From Tenuifilum sp. 4138str (GTDB lineage Bacteria; Bacteroidota; Bacteroidia; Bacteroidales; Tenuifilaceae), in the NCBI RefSeq assembly GCF_041102575.1, contig NZ_JBGCUE010000011.1:62001-126000 (forward strand): a DNA stretch of 64,000 nt, written 5' to 3'. Shown here one piece after another: positions 7,672-13,810 of the stretch. The stretch's first letter is position 1, and each line of letters opens with the position of its first letter. The position numbers and the translations under genes are program-made. The notes beneath the pieces were generated by a model, which was not told where the DNA came from, did no database searches, and saw only the letters and a list, made by a program, of their open reading frames with translations.

Positions 7672-8526
7672 ATGATTCACTACGGCGATTTACCTAAACC
7701 CTACTGTGAATTTGAAACCTCAAAAGTGGCTATTGTTCCAGTACCCTACGATGGAACCAGCACATGGATAAAGGGTGCCGACAAAGGGCCCAAGGCCCTG
7801 CTCGATGCCTCGGCCAATATGGAAATATACGATATTGAAACCGATACCGAGGTTTACAAGATAGGTATTTATACCGATAAGCCAATAACAGAGGATAGCT
7901 CACCCGAAGCAATGGTTGAAGCGGTTGAAGAACGGACGCTTAGCCTCATTGATAAAGGTAAATTTACAGTCATTATAGGTGGTGAACACAGTGTAAGCAT
8001 TGGAACTATACAGGCTCATGCCCAGAAATACAAAAACCTTTCAGTGCTTCAAATTGATGCCCATACCGACCTGCGCGATTCCTACGAGGGAAGCAAAAAC
8101 AATCACGCTTGCGTTATGGCTCGGGCAAAGGAACTTTGCCCAATTGTTCAGGTAGGTATTCGCAGTATGGACTCAGGCGAAAAAGCCAACCTTGACCCCA
8201 ACCGGGTGTTCTGGGCTCACAAAATAGTGAACTGCGACGACTGGATGGATCAGGCTATCGATTTGCTAACAGATAATGTTTACCTAACCATCGACCTCGA
8301 CGGTTTTGACCCCTCCATATTGCCAAGTACAGGAACTCCTGAGCCCGGTGGGCTTATGTGGTACCCTACCCTCAAGTTCTTAAGAAAGGTTATTGAAAAA
8401 CGCAACCTGGTAGGGTTCGACATCGTTGAGCTATGTCCCAACACCGACGATAAAGCATCGGATTTTTTGGCGGCCAAACTTCTTTACAAAATACTAACCT
8501 ACAAGTTTCTGAACCAGCTTAAGTAG
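7672..8526 (+). CDS. speB: Agmatinase-family ureohydrolase
   Basis: A 284-residue binuclear manganese ureohydrolase. Signature blocks are GGEHS (103-107), DAHTDLRD (129-136) and TIDLDGFDPS (206-215), supplying H106, D129, H131, D133, D208 and D210. The sequence after the third motif, PSTGTPEPGGL, is typical of agmatinases rather than arginases. The enzyme would cleave agmatine to putrescine and urea in polyamine synthesis. I see no arginine decarboxylase nearby, so the exact guanidino substrate is inferred. Confidence 0.85.
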   Translation: MIHYGDLPKPYCEFETSKVAIVPVPYDGTSTWIKGADKGPKALLDASANMEIYDIETDTEVYKIGIYTDKPITEDSSPEAMVEAVEERTLSLIDKGKFTVIIGGEHSVSIGTIQAHAQKYKNLSVLQIDAHTDLRDSYEGSKNNHACVMARAKELCPIVQVGIRSMDSGEKANLDPNRVFWAHKIVNCDDWMDQAIDLLTDNVYLTIDLDGFDPSILPSTGTPEPGGLMWYPTLKFLRKVIEKRNLVGFDIVELCPNTDDKASDFLAAKLLYKILTYKFLNQLK

Positions 8527-8565
8527 TTAAAGCAAATATCAACCTAAACTTAAAAAGCCTAACCT

Positions 8566-8763
8566 ATGAACCGCTGTAAGTGTATTAAAGTTCCAGAATC
8601 GAACAATGGGCAGGGTACATTTAAACTCAATGCCTACTACGAGTTCGATTACATCCCGCCCATTAAGGATAATGCCTCGTATTACAGGGTGTTTAGCCTT
8701 GAGGATAACATCAGTGAAACCTTTAGCATCAAAGCGTTTAACGAACATTTCAGGAAATACTAA
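8566..8763 (+). CDS. Small conserved-looking protein of unknown function
   Basis: A 65-residue protein with CKC near the N-terminus, a Tyr/Phe-rich middle and no membrane segment or signal peptide. It starts 39 bp after the agmatinase gene on the same strand and is directly followed by a strong terminator, which supports a real co-transcribed gene. I do not recognise the family. Confidence 0.5.
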   Translation: MNRCKCIKVPESNNGQGTFKLNAYYEFDYIPPIKDNASYYRVFSLEDNISETFSIKAFNEHFRKY

Positions 8764-8800
8764 AAAAAACGGCTCAAATCCTTGAGCCGTTTTTCGTTTA
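8764..8800. terminator. Bidirectional terminator between speB unit and peroxiredoxin operon
   Basis: Perfect 9-bp stem ACGGCTCAA/TTGAGCCGT (8769-8790) with A-run before and T-run after, so it can serve both converging transcripts. Confidence 0.85.
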
Positions 8801-8815
8801 AAGTATACTCCCTAG

Positions 8816-9526
8816 CTATTTCTTAAGGATTTTCTTCATCACCGTATCCTTGTCCAACTTTTTAGTGCAGAAGAACCAATCGTAGCACTTCACATTGGGG
8901 TCTTTACCTTCCATCCTGTCCTTAGCAGTGCCACAGGAACCGGCAGGAGGAACAATTACATCGTCGCCGGGTTGCCAATCGGCAGGGGTAGCAATTCCAA
9001 ACTCATCGGCAGTTTGTAAGGCGATGAGTACGCGGTATAGCTCCTCAAAGTTGCGGCCCAAGCTTAGCGGGTAATAGATGATGGTTCGTATAATTCCCTT
9101 GGGATCAATAAAGAATACCGCACGCACTGCCTTAGTGTTGCTCTCGCCGGGTTGAATCATACCGTATTTCTTGGCAACATCCATGGTAATATCCTCAATT
9201 AGAGGGAATGTTACCTCTACGTTTTTCATACCCTTGTATTCAATCTTCTCCTTGATGGTACGCAGCCATGCTATGTGGCTATATAAACCATCAACCGAAA
9301 GCCCCACAAGCTTACAGTTAGCCTCGTTAAATTTCTGCTCCATGGAGGCAAAGGTCATGAACTCCGATGTGCATACTGGGGTGAAATCAGCGGGGTGGCT
9401 AAATAGGATTACCCAGCTTCCCTTGTAATCATGCGGAAAGTTAATTTCACCCTGGGTTGTCATGGCCTTGAACTCAGGCGCTGGGTCGCCAATACGTGGC
9501 ATTGCAATTACTTGATTTTCTTCCAT
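8816..9526 (-). CDS. Peroxiredoxin, Prx6-type
   Basis: A 236-residue AhpC/TSA-fold peroxidase. The peroxidatic Cys52 is in DFTPVCTSEF. The long C-terminal extension with further cysteines (GSCGTAKD near 208, then VKCYDWFFC) is typical of the archaeal/anaerobe Prx6 group, which reduces hydrogen peroxide and alkyl hydroperoxides. It is the last gene of the perR-DPSL-prx unit, 29 bp after the ferritin-like gene, so PerR-controlled expression under peroxide stress is likely. Confidence 0.88.
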   Translation of the reverse strand: MEENQVIAMPRIGDPAPEFKAMTTQGEINFPHDYKGSWVILFSHPADFTPVCTSEFMTFASMEQKFNEANCKLVGLSVDGLYSHIAWLRTIKEKIEYKGMKNVEVTFPLIEDITMDVAKKYGMIQPGESNTKAVRAVFFIDPKGIIRTIIYYPLSLGRNFEELYRVLIALQTADEFGIATPADWQPGDDVIVPPAGSCGTAKDRMEGKDPNVKCYDWFFCTKKLDKDTVMKKILKK

Positions 9527-9555
9527 TTTTGTTTATTTTAAGGTTTGACAAATTA

Positions 9556-10068
9556 TTACAGCTTAAATTTCTTAATCTCCTCCTTCATGCGATTGATGTC
9601 GGTAATCCAATCCTCAATATCATTCTCATGTTCAATTTCCTCGGCAAGTATCTGCGTAGCCATTTGGTGGGTCATGTGATCCTTACCATTAGTAAAGGTG
9701 GCTATCTCGTTGTACCTCCGAATAGCACAACGCTCACCGTTCAGGTTCTGTTCCAGAATGGCTTCAATGTAAGGGTCAACGGGAGCATCGTAACTGCAAC
9801 CGGCATGCTTAAACCAATCGTTGGGATGTAGCAATGGTGTGCCACCTAGCTGTATGATACGATCGGCTACCATAACGGCATGGTTAAGTTCCTGGCTGGC
9901 ATGTAGTAACAATTCCGGCTCTATTTCGCTTCGCATAGGGCCTTCCATAACCTTTGCACCAATCCAGTACTGGTAGTAAGCAAGCCATTCCTCGGCTAGT
10001 GCTGCGTTAAGCATCTCGAGTAATTTTTCTAAATCAACCGATGCTATTCTAATTCCTTCTTTTCCCAT
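9556..10068 (-). CDS. Dps-like ferritin (DPSL, thioferritin type)
   Basis: A 170-residue four-helix ferritin-like protein. Candidate di-iron ligands are E26/E27, E60, H63 (SQELNHAVMVAD), E112 and E144/E145 with H147. C91 (HAGCSYDAP) and C114 (NGERCAIRRY) are placed like the cysteine pair that defines the DPSL or thioferritin subgroup, known from Bacteroides fragilis and archaea. These dodecamers oxidise and store iron with peroxide, limiting Fenton damage. It starts 3 bp after the perR stop, clearly in the same operon. Confidence 0.78.
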   Translation of the reverse strand: MGKEGIRIASVDLEKLLEMLNAALAEEWLAYYQYWIGAKVMEGPMRSEIEPELLLHASQELNHAVMVADRIIQLGGTPLLHPNDWFKHAGCSYDAPVDPYIEAILEQNLNGERCAIRRYNEIATFTNGKDHMTHQMATQILAEEIEHENDIEDWITDINRMKEEIKKFKL

Positions 10069-10071
10069 AGT

Positions 10072-10515
10072 TTATTTGTTTTGGTTTGGTTTGTCATGAG
10101 TTGCTTTATAATTTCCAATGATTTGCAGGCTAAACTCTTTGATCTGGAAATGTGGAATTTGTTTTCTATCAAAGTATGCCTTTAGAAGCTCATCAAGCTC
10201 AGGATCGTGATAGTTTTCAATATGGTTGCAACTTTCGCAATATATATGGTGATGCTTTTCCATATCAACATCGTACCTAACAAAATCGCTATCGGTTTTT
10301 ACCTTTCTAATAATGCCGTGCTCGCAGAATGTATCCAGGATATTGTATATGGTTCCTATGGCTATGCTGGGAAAACGGCTATGCAACTTTTGCCTTACCT
10401 CCTCAGCAGAGGGGTGATTCATAATCTCATACAAAGCCTCAAGCACGGCAACCCTTTGTGGGGTAACCTTTAATCCCTTTTCGGAAAGCAACTTGGTTAG
10501 TTCATCGTAATTCAT
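10072..10515 (-). CDS. perR: Fur-family peroxide regulator (PerR-like)
   Basis: A 147-residue Fur-fold repressor: winged helix at 1-80 (LKVTPQRVAVLEAL, then GTIYNILDTFCEHGII), followed by the metal-binding region YDVDMEKHHHIYCESC, where the HHH and the CxxC pair are seen. A second CxxC, often present for structural zinc, is missing at the C-terminus. Position upstream of a ferritin-like gene and a peroxiredoxin supports a PerR role rather than Fur or Zur. It is the first gene of the operon. Confidence 0.8.
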   Translation of the reverse strand: MNYDELTKLLSEKGLKVTPQRVAVLEALYEIMNHPSAEEVRQKLHSRFPSIAIGTIYNILDTFCEHGIIRKVKTDSDFVRYDVDMEKHHHIYCESCNHIENYHDPELDELLKAYFDRKQIPHFQIKEFSLQIIGNYKATHDKPNQNK

Positions 10516-10526
10516 CCTATATAGGA
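10515..10526. promoter_or_regulatory. Palindrome at the perR translation start
   Basis: TCCTATATAGGA is a perfect 12-bp palindrome abutting the perR ATG (10513-10515). It could be an autoregulatory operator or simply part of the ribosome-binding region; a classic 15-bp Per box was not recognised. Confidence 0.3.
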
Positions 10527-10548
10527 ATTATTCTTGTTTAGTAGAACA

Positions 10549-10579
10549 CAAATTTACAAAAAAGGTTTAGGCAAGTCAA
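10549..10579 (-). promoter_or_regulatory. Promoter of the perR-DPSL-prx operon
   Basis: On the minus strand TTG (10577-10579), a 20-nt spacer and TAAATTTG (10549-10556) match the Bacteroidota -33/-7 consensus. The -7 box is about 33 bp before the perR ATG. Confidence 0.65.
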
Positions 10580-10611
10580 TAATATTTTTGAAAATCTTTA
10601 ACCCATGTGCT

Positions 10612-11178
10612 ATGAATTAACAAATTGAACTGGGTTAATTTTAGAGGAATGAGTCGGAATGAGTCGGAATAGGCAGAATATGATGGAGTTAGAGGAAGTT
10701 AGAAGAATATTTTAGTCCGTGAAACGTGAAACGTGAACCGTAAGCCGTGAAACGAAAGATTTGAGGCGGGAATGAGTCGGAATGAATCGGTTTGAGTCGG
10801 AATAGGCAGAATATGATGTAGCTAGAGGAAATTGGAGTCCGTGAAACGTGAACCGTGAGTCGTGAAACGAAAGATTTGAGGCGGGAATGAGTCGGAATGA
10901 ATCGGTTTGAGTCGGAATAGGCAGAATATGATGTAGCTAGAGGAAATTGGAGTCAGTGAAACGTGAACCGTGAGTCGTGAAACGAAAGATTTGAGGCGGG
11001 AATGAGTCGGAATGAATCGGTTTGAGTCGGAATAGGCAGAATATGATGTAGCTAGAGGAAGTTAGAGGTATAGCAAAAAGTGAACGGCTAAACCAAGTGA
11101 TGATGAATTAACAAATACAACCGGGCTAATAAAAATTGTGGATACATAAACTTTATTAGAGGAAAATTGTCAATTGAA
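10612..11178. repeat. Complex repeat locus A with 115-bp tandem units
   Basis: The core holds three units with exact 115-bp spacing (AATGAGTCGG at 10771, 10886, 11001) and a diverged copy at 10648. Within each unit are shorter periodicities: a 10-bp GAATGAGTCG array and a 7-bp CGTGAAA/CGTGAAC array. The core is flanked by 28-nt direct repeats (10612-10639 and 11103-11130, about 24 of 28 identical, beginning ATGAATTAACAAAT). The right end, from CTAATAAAAAT at 11126 to GTCAATTGAAA near 11168-11178, matches locus B at 40.4 kb. 115 is not a multiple of 3 and no frame is open, so it is non-coding. It lies between the perR promoter and the crp 3' end. Confidence 0.9.
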
Positions 11179-11240
11179 ACAAGCTGTTTAAATGTTTTAT
11201 TGTGTTTCTATTGATTAATCTCGGTTTAAAATTGGAATGG

Positions 11241-11921
11241 TTAACCATTAGTGCTTATTTTTTCAAGCATCTCCTTTCTAAGAATGATTAGCTTTTTCCC
11301 GGAAGTTATTTCAATTATTCCTAATTTGATTAGCTCGGAAAACTGTCGGCTAACGCTTTCGCGCGAAGCGCTAACAAAGTTGGCTAACTCCGTGATGTTC
11401 AAAGGGAGTTCAAAGGTATTTGATTTAAAAAGATGGTTTGAGAAACAGAGGAGCAACTCGGCAATTCGGCCAGGTAATTGCTTCTGCGACAGATTAGTAA
11501 ATCGCTGAAAATCGGCTAATTCGCTCCGGCATAAATCCATGATTATTTCATAAGCAAAGTCGCCATTGGAGAAAATAAATTTTTTAAAGGCATCGAGGGA
11601 AATAAAGCAAACCTCTGAATCAACTAAAGCTGTGGCAGAGTAATGGTTAACCTTATCGCCAAAGGTTGTAGGTAAGCCAAGGTAAGCAGGAGCTTTGTTC
11701 AACCTTAATATTTTTTCGCCAATAGGGCCTTTCATATGAATTTTTACTAACCCCGATCGCAAGTAAACAATATTGGTTGCAAAGGTTCCCTCGCGAAAAA
11801 TTGTTTCGCCTTTTGTAAATTTTACCTGGGCACAGTTCTGTTCAAGGGTATCAATCTCATTGGGCCTAAGCAGTTCAGCCGCCGGAGACTTCATCTTACA
11901 TAGCTTGCAATCGAGTTTCAT
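11241..11921 (-). CDS. Crp/Fnr-family transcriptional regulator
   Basis: A 226-residue regulator: cyclic-nucleotide-binding-like beta barrel (about 20-140) and a C-terminal helix-turn-helix with NITELANFVSASRESVSRQFSEL, where SRESVSRQ is the recognition helix. The N-terminus has CKLCKM (C5, C8), a possible redox or metal site but not the four-Cys FNR set. It diverges from the DsrE-TusA-Hdr operon, making it the obvious candidate regulator of that island. The effector is unknown. Confidence 0.85.
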   Translation of the reverse strand: MKLDCKLCKMKSPAAELLRPNEIDTLEQNCAQVKFTKGETIFREGTFATNIVYLRSGLVKIHMKGPIGEKILRLNKAPAYLGLPTTFGDKVNHYSATALVDSEVCFISLDAFKKFIFSNGDFAYEIIMDLCRSELADFQRFTNLSQKQLPGRIAELLLCFSNHLFKSNTFELPLNITELANFVSASRESVSRQFSELIKLGIIEITSGKKLIILRKEMLEKISTNG

Positions 11922-11935
11922 AAAAACATTTTTTT

Positions 11936-11943
11936 CAAATATA
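11936..11943 (-). promoter_or_regulatory. -7 box of the crp/fnr-like gene
   Basis: TATATTTG on the minus strand, a perfect TAnnTTTG, 14 bp before the ATG at 11921. Confidence 0.5.
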
Positions 11944-11952
11944 GTCAGAAAA

Positions 11953-11968
11953 TGTGACTTATATCATA
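11953..11968. promoter_or_regulatory. CRP-like operator in the divergent region
   Basis: TGTGA-N6-TCATA differs by one base from the classical CRP palindrome TGTGA-N6-TCACA. It sits about 10 bp upstream of the regulator's -7 box, overlapping its -33 zone, and in the only promoter region shared with the DsrE/Hdr operon. Autoregulation and control of the operon are inferred. Confidence 0.4.
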
Positions 11969-12022
11969 TGGTTACAAAATATATCTCACACCATTTTTTA
12001 TTTAATCCATTGCATTACAACC

Positions 12023-12030
12023 TATTTTTG
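12023..12030 (+). promoter_or_regulatory. Candidate -7 box of the dsrE-tusA-hdr operon
   Basis: TATTTTTG fits TAnnTTTG and is 45 bp upstream of the first ATG at 12076. No good -33 box at 19-21 bp was seen, which would fit an activator-dependent promoter. Confidence 0.4.
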
Positions 12031-12075
12031 GATTGTTACTTCGATAACAGATAAATAACCTAATACCTACTCAAT

Positions 12076-12621
12076 ATGGAAGAAGAAATGCTCAAACAGC
12101 TTGAAGACCTAAAAAAAAGGGTTAGTAAGCTAGAGAAAAATCGTAAAGATCAGCTGTCGATAGCAATAGTATCGGGCGACTTAGACAAAATTTTGGCCAC
12201 AATGATAATCTCTTTGGCTGCCGCAGCGAGCGATACAAAGGTTAAGCTATTCTTTTCCTTCTGGGCGCTTTCGGCATTAAGAGATCCCAAAAAGAAAGCC
12301 AAGGGTAAAGGTTTCATTCCTAAAATGTTTGGAATGATGCTGCCAAAAGGTCGTAATAAACTTAAGCTTTCCAAAATGAATATGTTGGGCATGGGACCTG
12401 CAATGATAAAAATGTTAATGCGCAAGCAAAACGTACTATCACTTGATGAAATGTTTAAGCAAGCAGGTGAACTTGGAATAGAAATTATTGTATGTGAGAT
12501 GTCGATGAATCTGATGGGATTCAAGAAAGAGGAGATAATCGATTATCCGCACCTAAGCTATGCTGGTGCCGGAACTTTTGTAGCAGAGGCAAGTGAAAGT
12601 AGTATACAATTTTTCATATAA
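12076..12621 (+). CDS. DsrE2-like (DsrE/DsrF/DrsH superfamily) sulfur-carrier protein
   Basis: A 181-residue protein with a short N-terminal coiled coil (residues 1-25, Lys/Glu-rich), then a Rossmann-like DsrE fold: LSIAIVSGDLDKIL, a Met-rich insertion (85-118), and IIVCEMSMNLMGF with C140 at the position used for persulfide transfer in DsrE-type proteins. Length and the basic Met-rich insert fit the DsrE2 subgroup, found beside TusA and rhodanese genes in sulfur-metabolising bacteria. It starts the operon leading into the Hdr/Qmo genes. Confidence 0.78.
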   Translation: MEEEMLKQLEDLKKRVSKLEKNRKDQLSIAIVSGDLDKILATMIISLAAAASDTKVKLFFSFWALSALRDPKKKAKGKGFIPKMFGMMLPKGRNKLKLSKMNMLGMGPAMIKMLMRKQNVLSLDEMFKQAGELGIEIIVCEMSMNLMGFKKEEIIDYPHLSYAGAGTFVAEASESSIQFFI

Positions 12622-12639
12622 GATCAAACCTATATAGCT

Positions 12640-13005
12640 ATGAGTGACAAACTAGTTATTATCGTTACAAATGGTCCAGATAATCAGGAAAAAGTTACTC
12701 TGCCATTTGTTATGGCAACAGCAGCACTTACAATGGATGTTGAAGTAACAGTAATACTTCAGGCAGCTGGTGTTTTAATTGCTAAAAAAGGAGGGTGCAT
12801 AGAAAATGTAAAAGCGCCTGGATTAATGCCTCTCAAAGAGCTAATGGATACCTTCCTTGAGAATGGAGGAAAACTCTTGCTATGTACTCCATGTGTAAAG
12901 GAAAGGGGAATGGCTGAAAATGAACTAATTGAAGGTTCACAGTTAATAGCTGCTGGAACAGTTATAACGGAATCATTGTCGGCTAATTCTGTACTCACCT
13001 ACTAA
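12640..13005 (+). CDS. DsrE-family sulfurtransferase
   Basis: A 121-residue DsrE/TusD-fold protein. LVIIVTNGPDN at the N-terminus is the typical first strand and loop; C53 and the pair C82-x2-C85 (LCTPCVKERG) are candidate persulfide carriers. It begins 18 bp after the DsrE2-like gene and precedes tusA by 27 bp, the association seen in sulfur-relay loci of sulfur oxidisers. The partners in sulfane-sulfur transfer are presumably TusA and the Hdr complex; direction unknown. Confidence 0.78.
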   Translation: MSDKLVIIVTNGPDNQEKVTLPFVMATAALTMDVEVTVILQAAGVLIAKKGGCIENVKAPGLMPLKELMDTFLENGGKLLLCTPCVKERGMAENELIEGSQLIAAGTVITESLSANSVLTY

Positions 13006-13032
13006 TTAAACTCACTTTAAAAACCAATAAAT

Positions 13033-13284
13033 ATGAATGCAGAAGAATTAAAAAATCTAGAAGTGGCACAAACAGTTGATGCACGTGGAACTTCGTGTCC
13101 TGGGCCACTGCTTGCTGCAAAAAAGGCAGTAGGTGAAATTGAATCGGGCGAAATTCTTGAAGTGCTATCATCCGATGAGGGTACCAAAAACGATATCCCC
13201 AAATGGTGCGAAAAAATGGAACATGAGTTTTTAGGTATCATTGAAGAGGATAGCTACTTCCGCCTATTTTTAAGAAAAGCTTAA
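13033..13284 (+). CDS. tusA: TusA/SirA-family sulfur carrier
   Basis: An 83-residue TusA-fold protein. The motif ARGTSCPGPLL, with Cys22 in CPGP, is the hallmark sulfur-accepting site. TusA receives sulfane sulfur from desulfurases or rhodaneses and passes it to DsrE-type partners. Here it follows DsrE2- and DsrE-like genes and precedes an mvhD-hdrA cluster, so a role in dissimilatory sulfur handling is more likely than in tRNA thiolation. Confidence 0.88.
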   Translation: MNAEELKNLEVAQTVDARGTSCPGPLLAAKKAVGEIESGEILEVLSSDEGTKNDIPKWCEKMEHEFLGIIEEDSYFRLFLRKA

Positions 13285-13292
13285 AACAAATT

Positions 13293-13325
13293 GGCGCAAA
13301 AGGGATGTAATCCTTTTGCGCCTTT
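13293..13325 (+). terminator. Hairpin between tusA and the mvhD-like gene
   Basis: An 11-bp stem GGCGCAAAAGG/CCTTTTGCGCC followed only by TTTA. The short T-run suggests partial termination or an mRNA-stability element separating sulfur-carrier from Hdr/Qmo gene dosage. Confidence 0.55.
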
Positions 13326-13343
13326 ACATCTAAAAAAAATAAT

Positions 13344-13772
13344 ATGAAAACCGAAGGCTACGCACCAAGAATTCTGGTATTCTCAACCGATAAAATTTCG
13401 GACCCGGGAATTGATCAGGCTGGGTTGAGAAAACTACACTATTCACCAAGGGTCTATGTTATTAGTCTTCCCTGCTCTTCTGGGGTTAAACCACGCTGGA
13501 TAATGAAAGCCTTTGAGGAAGGGTTCGATGGTGTTTTTATAGCTGCCGACGGGCATGAATGCTCTTACAGCCCGAAATGTGCCGAACACACCAACAATAT
13601 TATAGTTGAGGCCCAGCGGCTTATGAGGGAACGAAATATCAACACCAAACGAATCCGTATGGCAGCCATTTGCTCAGTTTGTGCTGAACCATTTGTAAAC
13701 CATATGGGAACATTCTCAAAAATTTTAGCGGAACTGGGTAGTGTTAAAAATGAAATTGCAAGTAATTCTTAG
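13344..13772 (+). CDS. MvhD-like (hydrogenase delta / FlpD) iron-sulfur electron-transfer protein
   Basis: A 142-residue protein of the MvhD family. C44 (LPCSSGVKPRWIMKAFEEG), C73 (HECSYSPKC, with C79) and C110-x2-C113 match the conserved Cys positions of this [2Fe-2S] domain, and the stretch AFEEGFDGVFIA is characteristic. MvhD passes electrons between a hydrogenase or dehydrogenase and HdrA. In Qmo it is fused to QmoB; here it is a separate protein just upstream of two HdrA-like genes. No hydrogenase large subunit lies in the window. Confidence 0.85.
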   Translation: MKTEGYAPRILVFSTDKISDPGIDQAGLRKLHYSPRVYVISLPCSSGVKPRWIMKAFEEGFDGVFIAADGHECSYSPKCAEHTNNIIVEAQRLMRERNINTKRIRMAAICSVCAEPFVNHMGTFSKILAELGSVKNEIASNS

Positions 13773-13810
13773 CATTTGCTAAGCCAAATAATAAATCAAA
13801 TAAGGCAAAA

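Noticed and set aside
10771-11060. 115-bp repeats considered as a CRISPR array
   Set aside because: Units are contiguous, with no unique spacers of constant length, and repeats are far longer than CRISPR repeats; no cas genes nearby.
11773-12054. 93-residue plus-strand frame across the crp promoter
   Set aside because: Mostly antisense to the Crp/Fnr gene and ends in its promoter region; no domain.
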